DNA of 64,000 nucleotides from Actinobacillus vicugnae (GCF_901687125.1 NZ_CABFJY010000050.1:1-64000), one strand, 5' to 3'. Shown: positions 1-9,134, numbered from the stretch's first letter. The notes: a model not told the origin generated them from the letters alone. A program made the numbers and translations.

Positions 1-90
1 GAAGAATATGTGATGTATTACAACCAAAAGCGTATTAAAATGGATTTAAAAGGATTGAGCCCTGCACAATACAGAGCTCAATATTTATAG
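1..90 (+). mobile_element. 3' end of IS150-type (IS3 family) transposase OrfB
   Basis: The open frame runs in from the window edge and ends at TAG 88-90. Its 29 visible residues include YYNQKRIKMDLKGLSPAQYR, the typical C-terminus of IS150-group OrfB integrases (the known family pattern is YYN.KRI....LKGLSP.QYR). The catalytic DDE residues would lie upstream, outside the window. The stop is followed at once by the element's terminal repeat. Intactness of the element cannot be judged. Confidence 0.85.
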
Positions 91-125
91 TGTACTAACC
101 TGTCCAACTTTTGGGGGGCAGATCA
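91..125 (+). repeat. Right terminal inverted repeat of the IS150-type element
   Basis: Directly after the transposase stop comes TGTCCAACTTTTGGGGGGCA followed by GATCA. IS150-group elements end in a repeat of this kind right after OrfB. A closely similar copy is found at 38353-38377, next to yggU, without any transposase. The outer boundary at 125 is inferred from that second copy. Confidence 0.7.
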
Positions 126-164
126 AATAGCGGTCATTTGTTTTTAATAGAAAAGGAAATTGAT

Positions 165-221
165 ATGTCTATTTTTGAGCGAATTGATAACTTACGTCTA
201 AAATTTATTGCGACATCTTAG
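165..221 (+). pseudogene. 18-codon ORF, probable remnant of an interrupted gene
   Basis: ATG at 165 follows a good ribosome binding site (AAAAGGAA about 8 bases upstream) and reads MSIFERIDNLRLKFIATS before TAG. A well-placed RBS in front of so short a frame, next to an IS end, suggests the surviving 5' end of a gene whose body was lost. I do not recognise the protein. It could also be chance. The rest of 1-332 holds only uptake-signal cores near 130 and 257-266. Confidence 0.3.
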
Positions 222-332
222 TAACAGCAAGCAGTCGTAAAAATGTAGAAGTTTACGACCGCTTGTTCAAATAAAAAACCACAAAACATACGGAAAATTG
301 CCGTTTATTCCATATGTTCTGTGGTTAAAGTT

Positions 333-1697
333 CTATGCCTCTAATGCGGCTAGTAGCTTTTGATGAATACCACCAAATGCGCCATTGCTCATCACCAAAA
401 TATGATCGGTTGGTTTTGCTTCTTGCACAATTTTTGCCACCAATTCACCAAGATCAGTAGACCAAGCTGCAGGCTGGCTTAACGCATCAGTGATCGCCGA
501 AACTGACCATGGAATCATATCTGGCTGATAAACAAATACCGCATCCGCATCAGCTAAACTTGGTGCAATTTCCTCTTTATGTACCCCCATTTTCATGGTA
601 TTAGAACGAGGCTCAAGCACCGCCAAAATACGCTCTGCTTTACCTACTTTGCCACGCAACGCATCAATGGTTGCAGCAATCGCAGTTGGGTGGTGAGCAA
701 AATCATCGTATACCGTAATGCCATTCACTTCGCCTTTTACTTCCAAGCGACGATTTGCATTAATAAATGAGCCTAATGCGTCGCATGCACCTTGAATAGA
801 TACCCCAGCATGATGAGCAGCAGCTACCGCCATTAATGCATTATGCATATTGTGTGCGCCAATAATATTCCATTTCACTTCACCCACTTTTTCACCATGA
901 TGGAAGACTTCAAAATGTGAGCAATCGGCAGAAATTGGTTTTGCAAACCATTGTTTATCTTCAGCGATAAATTGCAATTCGCTATAACTGCCCATTTTCA
1001 AAGTGTTTTGTACATTTTCATCCGCTGTCGCTGAAAGAATACAACCGCTGCTTGGCATAGTGCGCACTAGATGGTGGAACTGGCGCTGAATCGCTTTTAA
1101 GTCATCAAAAATATCGGCATGATCAAATTCGATATTATTAATAATTAACGTTTTGGGCGTGTAATGTACAAATTTAGAACGTTTATCAAAAAATGCTGAA
1201 TCATATTCATCCGCTTCAATCACAAAGAATTTGCTTGAGCCTGCACGGGCTGAAATACCAAAATTGCCCGCTACCCCGCCAATTAAAAAGCCTGTATCGA
1301 TCTGGTTTTGATCTAAAATCCACGCCAACATACCCGTTGTTGTGGTTTTACCATGCGTACCTGAAACCGCTAGCACCCAACGATCTTTTAATAAGTGATC
1401 GTGTAACCACTGTGGGCCTGATGTGTAATTCAGTTGGTTATCCAACACATATTCCACACAAGGATTACCACGGCTCATCGCATTCCCAATCACCACCAAA
1501 TCAGGCGCAGGTTGTAGCTGTGCGACATCGTAATTCGGAATAATTTCAATACCATGATTTTCTAAAAATGTACTCATTGGCGGATAAACATTGGTATCAG
1601 AACCTGTTACTTTATAGCCTAACTCACGCGCGATCATCGCAACGCCGCCCATAAAAGTCCCGCAGATCCCAAGAATATGAATGTGTTTTTGCGTCAT
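333..1697 (-). CDS. mpl: UDP-N-acetylmuramate:L-alanyl-gamma-D-glutamyl-meso-diaminopimelate ligase
   Basis: A cytoplasmic murein-recycling ligase: it rejoins the tripeptide L-Ala-gamma-D-Glu-meso-DAP, recovered from old peptidoglycan, to UDP-MurNAc. The 454-residue length is normal for Mpl. An N-terminal nucleotide-sugar fold begins HILGICGTFMGG (residues 7-18), and the Mur-ligase ATP loop SGTHGKTT is at 112-119. The start HILGICGTFMGG distinguishes Mpl from MurC, which has a different N-terminal sequence and lies in the dcw cluster. The gene is divergent from fbp, and the shared 225-bp spacer carries a CRP box. No defects are visible. Confidence 0.93.
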   Translation of the reverse strand: MTQKHIHILGICGTFMGGVAMIARELGYKVTGSDTNVYPPMSTFLENHGIEIIPNYDVAQLQPAPDLVVIGNAMSRGNPCVEYVLDNQLNYTSGPQWLHDHLLKDRWVLAVSGTHGKTTTTGMLAWILDQNQIDTGFLIGGVAGNFGISARAGSSKFFVIEADEYDSAFFDKRSKFVHYTPKTLIINNIEFDHADIFDDLKAIQRQFHHLVRTMPSSGCILSATADENVQNTLKMGSYSELQFIAEDKQWFAKPISADCSHFEVFHHGEKVGEVKWNIIGAHNMHNALMAVAAAHHAGVSIQGACDALGSFINANRRLEVKGEVNGITVYDDFAHHPTAIAATIDALRGKVGKAERILAVLEPRSNTMKMGVHKEEIAPSLADADAVFVYQPDMIPWSVSAITDALSQPAAWSTDLGELVAKIVQEAKPTDHILVMSNGAFGGIHQKLLAALEA

Positions 1698-1722
1698 AAA
1701 TTAGCCTTCAATGTAAAATTTT

Positions 1723-1738
1723 TGTGATCAATGTCACA
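1723..1738 (+). promoter_or_regulatory. Perfect CRP (cAMP receptor protein) box upstream of fbp
   Basis: The site reads TGTGATCAATGTCACA, a full match to TGTGA-N6-TCACA, in the mpl-fbp divergent spacer. A TATAAT hexamer at 1779-1784 on the plus strand would put transcription start near 1791. The CRP centre at 1730.5 is then about 60 bases upstream, the class I position. No good -35 is seen, as expected for an activator-dependent promoter. The start point is inferred. Confidence 0.8.
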
Positions 1739-1778
1739 AACTTGTTATACCCCGTTAGAGGAGGATTTAATTTCTTTC

Positions 1779-1784
1779 TATAAT
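1779..1784 (+). promoter_or_regulatory. Predicted -10 element of the fbp promoter
   Basis: TATAAT sits within TTTCTATAATAATAC about 140 bases before the fbp start codon, one class I spacing downstream of the CRP box. The upstream -35 region is poor. The assignment rests on spacing to the CRP box only. Confidence 0.5.
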
Positions 1785-1922
1785 AATACTGATAGGGTCT
1801 TATTCGTTAAGATGGCTTAACTTCATAAAGTTTGCCTTGTCTTGGTAAAAATAGCCTCTCACTCGGATAAGAAACAATGATCAACAGACCCTAACTATTT
1901 TAGCATACCCAAAGGAGAAATT

Positions 1923-2927
1923 ATGAAGACACTCGGCGAATTTATTATTGAAAAACAAGCAGAGTATCCCGAAGCCAAAGGTGAACTAAGCGGTATCTTA
2001 TCGTCTATTCGTCTTGCAGCTAAAATCATTCATCGTGAAATTAACCGAGCGGGTTTAAGCCAAGATATTTTAGGTGTAGCGGGCTCGGAAAACATTCAAG
2101 GTGAAGCACAAATGAAATTAGATGTGTTCGCTAATGAAACCATGAAAAAAGCCTTAATTGCCCGTGAAGATGTGGCTGGTTTTGCTTCAGAAGAAGACGA
2201 TAATTTCGTAGCATTTGACAACGAAAGAGGCAGAAATGCTAAATATATTTTAATGACAGATCCGCTCGACGGCTCATCAAATATTGATGTGAATGTTTCG
2301 GTGGGGACAATTTTCTCAATTTATAAACGTGTTTCGCCAATCGGAACGCCCGTAACTATTGAAGATTTCTTACAAGAAGGACGTAAACAAGTTGCGTCTG
2401 GCTATGTTACCTATGGTTCATCAACCATGCTGGTTTATACCACAGGTAATGGCGTAAACGGCTTTACTTACGATCCTTCACTCGGTTTATTTATTTTGTC
2501 GCACCCAGATATGAAAATGCCATTTGAAGGCAAATATTACTCTATCAACGAAGGGCAATACGTTACCTTCCCAATGGGCGTGAAGAAATTTATCAAATAT
2601 TGCCAAGAAAGCGATGAAGCGACCAAACGTCCGTATTCATCACGCTATATCGGCTCACTGGTGTCAGACTTCCACCGCAATTTATTAAAAGGCGGAATTT
2701 ATATTTATCCAACCTCGACCGTGTATCCAAAAGGTAAATTGCGTTTGCTGTATGAAGGAAATCCAATGGCATTTTTAGCAGAGCAAGCTGGCGGTATGGC
2801 AACCGACGGATTTAATCCGATTTTAGATATTAAGCCAGCAGCGCTTCACCAACGCGTGCCGTTCTTTGTCGGCTCAAATTCAATGGTGCAACAAGCGGTC
2901 AAATTTATGCAAGAATTTACCGAATAA
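1923..2927 (+). CDS. fbp: Fructose-1,6-bisphosphatase class 1
   Basis: Hydrolyses fructose-1,6-bisphosphate to fructose-6-phosphate in gluconeogenesis. The 334-residue length is that of class 1 FBPases. Metal-site residues ASEED lie at 88-92 and the signature DPLDGSSN is at 113-120. The ATG follows AAAGGAGAAATT, a strong RBS. It is monocistronic, closed by a bidirectional terminator shared with the convergent peroxiredoxin gene. A perfect CRP box upstream suggests catabolite control, which fits a gluconeogenic enzyme. Confidence 0.96.
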   Translation: MKTLGEFIIEKQAEYPEAKGELSGILSSIRLAAKIIHREINRAGLSQDILGVAGSENIQGEAQMKLDVFANETMKKALIAREDVAGFASEEDDNFVAFDNERGRNAKYILMTDPLDGSSNIDVNVSVGTIFSIYKRVSPIGTPVTIEDFLQEGRKQVASGYVTYGSSTMLVYTTGNGVNGFTYDPSLGLFILSHPDMKMPFEGKYYSINEGQYVTFPMGVKKFIKYCQESDEATKRPYSSRYIGSLVSDFHRNLLKGGIYIYPTSTVYPKGKLRLLYEGNPMAFLAEQAGGMATDGFNPILDIKPAALHQRVPFFVGSNSMVQQAVKFMQEFTE

Positions 2928-2934
2928 AAACAAA

Positions 2935-2967
2935 AAACCGAACGCTTTAAAACGTTCGGTTTTCTTT
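2935..2967. terminator. Bidirectional rho-independent terminator between fbp and the peroxiredoxin gene
   Basis: Perfect 10-bp arms AAACCGAACG and CGTTCGGTTT enclose an 8-base loop, with T-rich sequence after the right arm and A-rich sequence before the left arm. It can stop transcription from both convergent genes. Confidence 0.85.
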
Positions 2968-2991
2968 ATATTAAGCGGTCAAATTCGCCGA

Positions 2992-3729
2992 TTATTTTGC
3001 AAAATGCGCTTCTAATGCATCGCTACCGCCGATTAATTTACCGCCGATAAAGATTTGTGGAACAGTTTGGCTACCTGCAACCGCACGTACCACTTTGCCA
3101 CGTTGTGAATCGTTGTCTAACACGATTTCTTCAAAACGTAAGCCTTTTGATGTTAATAATGCTTTCGCTTTTGCGCAGAATGGGCAATCTGTTTTGCTAA
3201 ATACCACGATTGGATCTTGATCCTTCCACTCTGGATTTAAGAATTTGATCATAGTTTCTGCATCAGAAACTTCAAACGGGTCGCCATCTTTTTCTGGCTC
3301 ATCAAACATTTTTACAATTTCGCCGTTTTTCACAAGCATAGAGTAACGCCATGAACGTTTGCCGAAACCTAAATTAGCTTTATCTACTAAACGACCCATA
3401 CCTTCGGTGAATTCGCCGTTACCGTCTGCTAATAAGATTACGTTTTCAGCATCTTGGTCTTTCGCCCAAGCGTTCATTACGAAAGTATCGTTTACTGAGA
3501 TACAGATGATTGAATCAACGCCTAATTTTTTGAACTCGCCTGCTAATTCATTGTAACGTGGTAAGTGAGTTGATGAACAAGTTGGGGTGAACGCACCCGG
3601 TAGAGAGAAAACTACAACGGTTTTGTTATCAAATAAATCTGCTGTAGTTACATTAACCCATTCGCCACCTTTACGAGTTGGGAAAGTTACGTTAGGCACT
3701 TTTTGCCCAGTCATATCTTTAAATGACAT
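2992..3729 (-). CDS. Hybrid peroxiredoxin-glutaredoxin (PGdx) peroxidase
   Basis: A glutathione-dependent peroxidase that reduces hydrogen and alkyl peroxides, with its reductant domain fused on. Residues 1-165 form a Prx5-type peroxiredoxin with peroxidatic cysteine C51 in FTPTCSSTHLP. Residues 172-245 form a glutaredoxin with CPFC at 182-185 and the cis-proline motif TVP at 222-224. This fusion is known from Haemophilus influenzae and relatives. It is divergent from oxyR with 124 bp between them, and a dyad at 3801-3817 is a plausible OxyR site. This suggests peroxide-inducible expression. Confidence 0.95.
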   Translation of the reverse strand: MSFKDMTGQKVPNVTFPTRKGGEWVNVTTADLFDNKTVVVFSLPGAFTPTCSSTHLPRYNELAGEFKKLGVDSIICISVNDTFVMNAWAKDQDAENVILLADGNGEFTEGMGRLVDKANLGFGKRSWRYSMLVKNGEIVKMFDEPEKDGDPFEVSDAETMIKFLNPEWKDQDPIVVFSKTDCPFCAKAKALLTSKGLRFEEIVLDNDSQRGKVVRAVAGSQTVPQIFIGGKLIGGSDALEAHFAK

Positions 3730-3800
3730 AAAATTCTCCTGTTTTACATAATGTTTTCAAAAACCGTACGCATTCTACACCTAAATATGCCATAATTCAG

Positions 3801-3817
3801 CCTATTTGATTAATAGG
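3801..3817. promoter_or_regulatory. Candidate OxyR/LysR-type operator in the prx-oxyR spacer
   Basis: The sequence CCTATTTGATTAATAGG is an inverted repeat with CCTATT/AATAGG arms and contains a T-N11-A core of the LysR-regulator kind. It lies in the divergent spacer between the peroxide-reducing fusion gene and oxyR, where an OxyR operator is expected. One dyad only is visible, whereas OxyR usually contacts a longer tandem site. Confidence 0.5.
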
Positions 3818-3853
3818 GAAAATGGTCATTCTTCGATCTAATTAGGAGATCCT

Positions 3854-4747
3854 GTGAATATTAGAGATTTAGAATATTTAATTGCATTAGCAGATTATAA
3901 GCATTTCCGCCGTGCAGCAGATGCCTGCAATGTGAGCCAACCAACGCTAAGCGGTCAAATTCGCAAATTAGAAGACGAGTTGGGTACAGTTTTACTTGAG
4001 CGCACCAGCCGTAAAGTGTTATTTACCCAAGCAGGTTTAACCCTTGTTGAACAAGCGAAATCCGTATTGCGTGAAGTTAAAGTACTAAAAGAAATGGCAA
4101 GCAATCAAGGTAAAGAAATGTCTGGTCCACTTCACGTTGGAATTATTCCAACACTTGGCCCATACCTTTTGCCATTAGTGTTGCCAGCATTAAAATCTGC
4201 TTTCCCTGAATTAGAGCTATATATCTACGAGTTACAAACGGCACAATTAGTGGATCAACTTGAGTCTGGTCAATTAGACTGCGGTATTTTGGCGTTTGTA
4301 AAAGAAAGCGAACCATTTATCGAAGTTCCTATTTTCAATGAACAAATGCTGTTAGCGGTTTCACAACAACATGAATGGGCAAAACAAAAAAGTTTAGATA
4401 TTAATGCATTAAAAGATAAAGAATTGTTGTTTTTAGACGGCGGTCACTGCTTACGCACCCAAACATTAGATTACTGTTTATCTGTTGGCGCCAAAGAAAG
4501 TTCACACTTTAAAGCAACCAATCTTGAAACATTACGCAACATGGTTGCAGCCAATGCAGGAATATCATTAATTCCACAATTAGCCACTAAACAATGTGAA
4601 GGCGTAAATTATCTTACCTTTAACGATCCAAAACCTTATCGTTCTGTCGGTTTAATTTATCGCCCAGGTTCGCCATTACGGGTTCGTTATGAGCGCTTGG
4701 CGAAAGAAGTTTCAAATATTATGAAACAAGAGAAAATGTATGAGTAA
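3854..4747 (+). CDS. oxyR: Hydrogen peroxide-sensing LysR-type regulator OxyR
   Basis: Redox-switched transcription factor of the peroxide response. The LysR helix-turn-helix is near residues 18-38 ([20 protein letters not shown]) and the effector domain follows. The two switch cysteines are C199 and C208 in [13 protein letters not shown], the same numbering as E. coli OxyR. The 297-residue length is usual. The start is GTG at 3854 behind AGGAG; this is the start that gives the family N-terminus MNIRDLEYL. The 3' end overlaps fabR by 8 bases (ATGTATGAGTAA), so the two are translationally coupled. Confidence 0.95.
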   Translation: MNIRDLEYLIALADYKHFRRAADACNVSQPTLSGQIRKLEDELGTVLLERTSRKVLFTQAGLTLVEQAKSVLREVKVLKEMASNQGKEMSGPLHVGIIPTLGPYLLPLVLPALKSAFPELELYIYELQTAQLVDQLESGQLDCGILAFVKESEPFIEVPIFNEQMLLAVSQQHEWAKQKSLDINALKDKELLFLDGGHCLRTQTLDYCLSVGAKESSHFKATNLETLRNMVAANAGISLIPQLATKQCEGVNYLTFNDPKPYRSVGLIYRPGSPLRVRYERLAKEVSNIMKQEKMYE

Positions 4748-5372
4748 CGTTGGTATTCGAGCCCAGCAAAAAGAAAAAACTCGTCGAGCTTTAGTTGATG
4801 CTGCATTTAATCAATTAAGTGCTGAAAAAAGTTTTTCGAATTTAAGTTTACGGGAAGTAGCCAGAGAAGCAGGTATTGCTCCCACATCGTTCTATCGCCA
4901 TTTTAAAGATATGGATGAATTAGGGCTGGCGATGGTGGATGAATCTGGTTTACTGCTTCGCCAATTAATGCGCCAAGCGCGTAAACGTATTGCAAACGGT
5001 GGCAGTGTGGTAGCTCTTTCCACTGAAACCTTCTTCGAATTTATTGCTGATAGACCAAATGTATTCCGTTTGTTATTGCGCGAAAGTTCTGGTACATCTC
5101 AAGCGTTTCGTACTGCAGCCTCCCGAGAAATTCAGCATTTTATTGCGGAATTAACTGATTACATTATGAGCAAAGATGCGAATAGTAGCCGTGAAATAGC
5201 TCATATCCAAGCAGAAGGGTTAATGACGATAGTGTTTACTGCTGGCGGTTATGCACTTGATATGAATGCCCAAGAACGTGAAAAACTGAAAAAGCGTGTC
5301 ATTATGCAATTGCGCATGCTCACTCGAGGCGCTGCGTCTTATACTTATAGTCACGATAAGGGGCATCAATAA
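4740..5372 (+). CDS. fabR: TetR-family repressor of unsaturated fatty acid synthesis FabR
   Basis: Controls fabA/fabB-type genes in response to acyl-chain saturation. The N-terminal helix-turn-helix [20 protein letters not shown] spans residues 36-55 and matches what I recall of E. coli FabR nearly throughout, including the following [20 protein letters not shown] stretch. The length of 210 is usual. The oxyR-fabR order also occurs in enterobacteria. It overlaps oxyR at its 5' end and shares one base with the next gene, so the three form one transcription unit. Confidence 0.93.
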   Translation: MSNVGIRAQQKEKTRRALVDAAFNQLSAEKSFSNLSLREVAREAGIAPTSFYRHFKDMDELGLAMVDESGLLLRQLMRQARKRIANGGSVVALSTETFFEFIADRPNVFRLLLRESSGTSQAFRTAASREIQHFIAELTDYIMSKDANSSREIAHIQAEGLMTIVFTAGGYALDMNAQEREKLKKRVIMQLRMLTRGAASYTYSHDKGHQ

Positions 5373-5887
5373 TGTCAAACCAAAGTAGCCTGCTCTTTCG
5401 CTTTGCTAAAAATCTGTTTGGCTACGGCGTCTTGTTTATCGTGCTAAGTACCATAATTGATTGGTATCGCAAACCCAGCGCACCCAATGCATTTGCTCAA
5501 CAGGTTTGGTACGATTTACAGCAACAGCCAAAAGTGATTGCACAGATAAGTCACCAAAAACCTATGCTACTTTACTTCTGGGGAAGCTGGTGTACTTATT
5601 GCAAACTGAGTTCATCTGCAATTCAGCAATTAGCTGATGACGGCGTACCTGTATTAAGCGTCGCCCTCCAATCAGGTGATCCACAACAAGTAGCCGATTA
5701 TTTACAACAAGCAAATTATGCATTTCCTGTTATCAATGATCCTGATGGCAGAATATCTAAAAGCTGGGGCATTCAAGCAACACCGACAATGTTAATTGTC
5801 AAGGACGGTGAGATTGTACAGCACACAACAGGGCTGACCAGCTATTGGGGGCTAAAAATCCGCCTCTGGCTGAGTTCCTTAACCTAA
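5372..5887 (+). CDS. Membrane-anchored thioredoxin-fold disulfide oxidoreductase
   Basis: Residues 15-30 form one membrane segment, after which a TlpA/DsbE/ScsD-like thioredoxin domain would face the periplasm. The active site is WGSWCTYC (C74, C77) and the cis-proline motif ATPT is at 136-139. A role in reducing or isomerising periplasmic disulfides is likely, but the partner is not evident. The ATG shares its A with the fabR stop, so it is the last gene of the oxyR-fabR unit. Which ScsD/TlpA subfamily it belongs to is not settled here. Confidence 0.8.
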   Translation: MSNQSSLLFRFAKNLFGYGVLFIVLSTIIDWYRKPSAPNAFAQQVWYDLQQQPKVIAQISHQKPMLLYFWGSWCTYCKLSSSAIQQLADDGVPVLSVALQSGDPQQVADYLQQANYAFPVINDPDGRISKSWGIQATPTMLIVKDGEIVQHTTGLTSYWGLKIRLWLSSLT

Positions 5888-5890
5888 TTC

Positions 5891-5934
5891 AAGCGGTCTG
5901 ATTTGCAAATTTTTCTACAAATCAGACCGCTTTA
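5891..5934. terminator. Inverted uptake-signal hairpin after the thioredoxin-like gene
   Basis: Arms AAGCGGTCTGATTTG (5891-5905) and its perfect complement (5918-5932) form a 15-bp stem built on two opposed uptake-signal cores, followed by TTT. Paired uptake signals at gene ends often act as terminators in this family. Confidence 0.6.
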
Positions 5935-5950
5935 GCATATCGAGAAGCTT

Positions 5951-8314
5951 ATGATAGTAGATCCAAATTACCAACAAGAGCTCGAAAAGTACGAAAACCC
6001 CGTACCAAGTCGAGAATTCATTTTAAATACTATTCGAGAATTTGATGCGCCAATGAGCCGTGAAGAATTGCTCGAAGCCTTTCATATTTACGACGAAGAA
6101 CGCATTGAGGGCGTGCGCCGTCGCCTACGCGCGATGGAAAATGACGGGCAGCTTATCTTTACTAAACGTAAACGCTATGCGTTACCAGAAAAAATGGATT
6201 TGTTGAAAGGCACTGTGATCGGGCATCGCGATGGCTATGGTTTTTTACAAGTAGAAGGCAGCGAAAAAGGCGATGATTGGTTTATTCCCAACAATCAAAT
6301 GACACGTGTGATGCATGGTGACTTTGTACTAGCACAGCCAAACGGCACTGATCGCAGAGGTCGTCGTGAAGTGCGTATTGTGCGTGTATTAGAGGCTCGT
6401 AAAAAACAAATTGTCGGTCGTTTCTTCCTTGAAAGTGGCATTGGCTTTGTAGTACCTGACGATAGTCGCCTCACCCAAGATATTTTAATTCCTGACGATC
6501 AGCGTATGGGCGCGCGTATGGGGCAAGTAGTTGTAGTGGAATTACAAGAACGCAAAGCAAGCTTCAATCGCCCTATCGGTTTTATTACTGAAATTTTAGG
6601 CGACAACCTTGCACCAGGTATGGAAATTGAAATTGCGCTACGCAATCATGATATTCCACACGTTTGGAGTGAAGCGGTCGAAAAACAAATTCGCCACTTT
6701 AGTGAAGAAGTACCAGAAGAGGCAAAAGCTGGGCGTGTAGATCTGCGTGATTTGCCGTTGGTCACCATTGACGGTGAAAGCGCAAGAGATTTTGACGATG
6801 CCGTTTTTGCCAAAAAAGAAAACAACGGTTGGCGTTTATGGGTGGCAATTGCCGATGTGAGTTACTATGTTCGCCCAAAAACGGCTCTAGATTTAGAAGC
6901 AGCTAACCGTGGTAATTCGGTTTATTTTCCAAATCGTGTAATTCCAATGTTGCCTGAAATACTTTCAAATGGTTTATGTTCATTGAATCCACAAGTAGAC
7001 AGATTATGCCTTGTGGCAGAAATGACTGTTTCAAATAAAGGCGAATTAACAAGCTATCAATTTTATGAAGCGGTGATGAACTCGCACGCGCGCTTAACCT
7101 ACACCAAAGTATGGAAGATTTTAGAAGGAGATGAAGCGCTACGCGAGCGCTATGCACCACTTGTTCCACATTTAGAAACGCTAAATGAAATGTTCCAAGT
7201 GTTGCTCAAAGCCCGCCAAAAACGTGGTGCAATCGAATTTGAAACGGTTGAAAACCAATTTATTTTCAATCCACAAGGGCGTATTGAACGTATTGAACCA
7301 CTGATTCGTAACGATGCACACAAAATTATCGAAGAATGTATGATTCTGGCAAATATTGCTTCCGCTCGCTTTGTAGAAAACGCGAATGAACCTGCGATAT
7401 TCCGTATTCACGATAAACCAAGTGAAGAAAAATTAACCAGTTTCAAATCATTTATTCGAGAATGTGGACTCACTTGGGATGTGGGTCTCGACCCCAAACC
7501 CAAAGATTATGCAGCACTGATTGAGCAGCTGGCGGAACGTCCTGATCGTGAATTAATTCAGACCATGCTACTCCGCTCGCTCAAACAAGCAGTGTATGCG
7601 GCAGATAATGTAGGGCACTTTGGCTTAGCATTAAGCGAATATGCGCACTTTACCTCGCCGATTCGTCGCTACCCTGATTTATTATTGCATCGTGCAATTA
7701 AGTATTTGGTTGAAAAAGAAAAAGGCAATACCCGCAATTATACGAACGGTGGTGGCTATCACTACAAATTAGACGATATTGACCAATTTGGCGATAAATG
7801 CTCGGCCACCGAACGCCGTGCTGATGAAGCCACTCGTGAAGTGGCTGATTGGCTCAAATGTGAATTTATGCAAGATCACCTTGGTGAAACATTTGAAGGC
7901 GTGATTTCGAGCGTAACGGGCTTCGGCTTATTTGTAAAAATCAATGATCTACTGATTGATGGTTTAGTACATATTTCTACGCTCGATAATGATTACTATC
8001 ATTATGATGCCGATCGCCAGCGCCTTGTTGGTGGCAGCGGTGTGATTTATCGTTTAGGTGATCCTGTGAAAGTTAAAGTGATCAATGTAAACTTAGATGA
8101 TAAGAAAATAGATTTTGCTTTAATTGATAATCTCCGCAAAGGTATTGCGGTCGGAAAAACCGCCAAACAAAAAGCGAAAAAAGCAGGCGATAAACCTGTT
8201 TTCAAAGAACCAAAAACGATTAAAGCAAGCAAAGCCAAAACTAAAAAAGAAAAGGCAACACGAAAAACCGCAAAAAAAACCAAAAAATCTACTGCTTCAA
8301 AACGTAAAAAGTAA
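5951..8314 (+). CDS. rnr: Ribonuclease R
   Basis: A processive 3'-5' exoribonuclease able to degrade structured RNA. Domains in order: N-terminal helix-turn-helix and cold-shock domains (to about residue 220), the RNB catalytic domain (about 255-600) with [14 protein letters not shown] near 272-285 carrying the metal-binding aspartates, an S1 domain (about 640-725; [15 protein letters not shown]), and a lysine-rich tail from about 735 to 787. That order and length distinguish it from RNase II. The low-complexity basic tail is normal for RNase R. Confidence 0.96.
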   Translation: MIVDPNYQQELEKYENPVPSREFILNTIREFDAPMSREELLEAFHIYDEERIEGVRRRLRAMENDGQLIFTKRKRYALPEKMDLLKGTVIGHRDGYGFLQVEGSEKGDDWFIPNNQMTRVMHGDFVLAQPNGTDRRGRREVRIVRVLEARKKQIVGRFFLESGIGFVVPDDSRLTQDILIPDDQRMGARMGQVVVVELQERKASFNRPIGFITEILGDNLAPGMEIEIALRNHDIPHVWSEAVEKQIRHFSEEVPEEAKAGRVDLRDLPLVTIDGESARDFDDAVFAKKENNGWRLWVAIADVSYYVRPKTALDLEAANRGNSVYFPNRVIPMLPEILSNGLCSLNPQVDRLCLVAEMTVSNKGELTSYQFYEAVMNSHARLTYTKVWKILEGDEALRERYAPLVPHLETLNEMFQVLLKARQKRGAIEFETVENQFIFNPQGRIERIEPLIRNDAHKIIEECMILANIASARFVENANEPAIFRIHDKPSEEKLTSFKSFIRECGLTWDVGLDPKPKDYAALIEQLAERPDRELIQTMLLRSLKQAVYAADNVGHFGLALSEYAHFTSPIRRYPDLLLHRAIKYLVEKEKGNTRNYTNGGGYHYKLDDIDQFGDKCSATERRADEATREVADWLKCEFMQDHLGETFEGVISSVTGFGLFVKINDLLIDGLVHISTLDNDYYHYDADRQRLVGGSGVIYRLGDPVKVKVINVNLDDKKIDFALIDNLRKGIAVGKTAKQKAKKAGDKPVFKEPKTIKASKAKTKKEKATRKTAKKTKKSTASKRKK

Positions 8315-8330
8315 TCGTTAACTTATCAAC

Positions 8331-8373
8331 AAGCGGTTAAATTTGTGAAATTTTCTGCAAATTCGACCGCTTA
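8331..8373. terminator. Imperfect uptake-signal hairpin after rnr
   Basis: Opposed cores AAGCGGTTAAATTTG (8331-8345) and CAAATTCGACCGCTT (8358-8372) can pair with a few mismatches, 17 bases after the rnr stop. The placement suggests a terminator, but there is no strong T tract. Confidence 0.4.
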
Positions 8374-8431
8374 CTAAATTTAAATTATGTTAGCTTAGTT
8401 CACCCTAGGCTATTTCTCGGAACCTATTTAT

Positions 8432-8893
8432 ATGAATCGCCTAAAACTTATTTGTTTAGTTTCAACATTAACAGCACTATTTGCTTGTACCTCACAACCT
8501 GCTAAAAAGGCTAAAGTAGGATATTTAAAAGACAATATCAGCCAAGCAGAGCTTTCCAATCCAACACATTACAAACGTTATCATTATCTATGTAGTAACT
8601 TTGAAACAGGCTCACACTCTTACTTAGCAAGCTACTTCCCACTTTCAAGAGAAAGCCGAATGCCAGGTAATTTTGGCTTTTACTTTCAGTTAGATGGTGG
8701 ACAAATTCAGCCATTTGATCACCTTGAAAATAAACCACTGAATGCCCGAGGGTCTCGTTTTGAAGTAACTTATCGCTCTTATCATCCGATTCAAGGCAGT
8801 CATATTGACCTTATTGCTCGTGAGCAAGGATCGGTTTACTACAAAAATATCAACGGTGTGCGTGTGCCATGGCTAAATTGTCGTGAAAGTTAA
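8432..8893 (+). CDS. Hypothetical lipoprotein
   Basis: 153 residues. A short basic start, a hydrophobic stretch and the lipobox LFAC with cysteine 19 indicate a lipoprotein processed by signal peptidase II. The sorting residue after the cysteine is threonine, which fits the outer membrane. The mature part has two further cysteines (in YLCSNF and WLNCRES at the C-terminus) that may form a disulfide. I recognise no domain or function. It has its own spacer upstream and is followed by the Fur-box/sRNA region. Confidence 0.75.
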   Translation: MNRLKLICLVSTLTALFACTSQPAKKAKVGYLKDNISQAELSNPTHYKRYHYLCSNFETGSHSYLASYFPLSRESRMPGNFGFYFQLDGGQIQPFDHLENKPLNARGSRFEVTYRSYHPIQGSHIDLIAREQGSVYYKNINGVRVPWLNCRES

Positions 8894-8997
8894 AGTATAA
8901 ATTCGACCGCTTGTAACTTTTAGCTATAACTTAGTTATTTTTAAGCTTGAAGAAATACAGGAAAGATCCTATGCTTAACCCCACTCTAAATAATAAA

Positions 8998-9058
8998 GAT
9001 TCTCATTTGTAAGAAATTGTAAAGCTGCTTGCTTAACAAGATGAGAATCATTATCATT
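8998..9058 (+). promoter_or_regulatory. Fur box and promoter of a putative iron-regulated small RNA
   Basis: GAGAATCATTATC (9043-9055) matches 12 of 13 positions of the right part of the Fur consensus GATAATGATAATCATTATC; about 15 of 19 match over the whole site. It overlaps a promoter-like pair TTGCTT (9029-9034), 17-bp spacer, TATCAT (9052-9057). The stretch GATTCTCATTTGT at 8998-9010 is almost the inverted complement of ACAAGATGAGAATC at 9036-9049, giving a second, opposed Fur-like half. Overlap of operator and -10 predicts repression by iron-loaded Fur. Confidence 0.7.
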
Positions 9059-9063
9059 AAATC

Positions 9064-9134
9064 ACTTCAAAAATAATAGGTAATCACTCCAACTCTTTAC
9101 GCCTCATTCCCCCACAAAATGAGGCGTTTTTTTT
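9064..9134 (+). ncRNA. Candidate Fur-regulated small RNA (RyhB/HrrF-like role)
   Basis: About 7 bases after the Fur-overlapped -10 a transcript would begin near 9064 and end about 70 bases later at a strong terminator: arms ACGCCTCATT (9099-9108) and AATGAGGCGT (9118-9127) followed by eight T. No ORF with an RBS lies between. The layout of Fur-box promoter, about 35 unpaired bases and a terminator stem is that of RyhB-type sRNAs; H. influenzae is known to have such an RNA (HrrF). Identity with HrrF is inference. The terminator could instead serve the upstream lipoprotein gene about 200 bases away. Confidence 0.6.

Noticed and set aside
8047..8321. Overlapping frames in the rnr 3' end
   Set aside because: They come from the low-complexity AAA/GCA codons of the lysine- and alanine-rich tail of RNase R.
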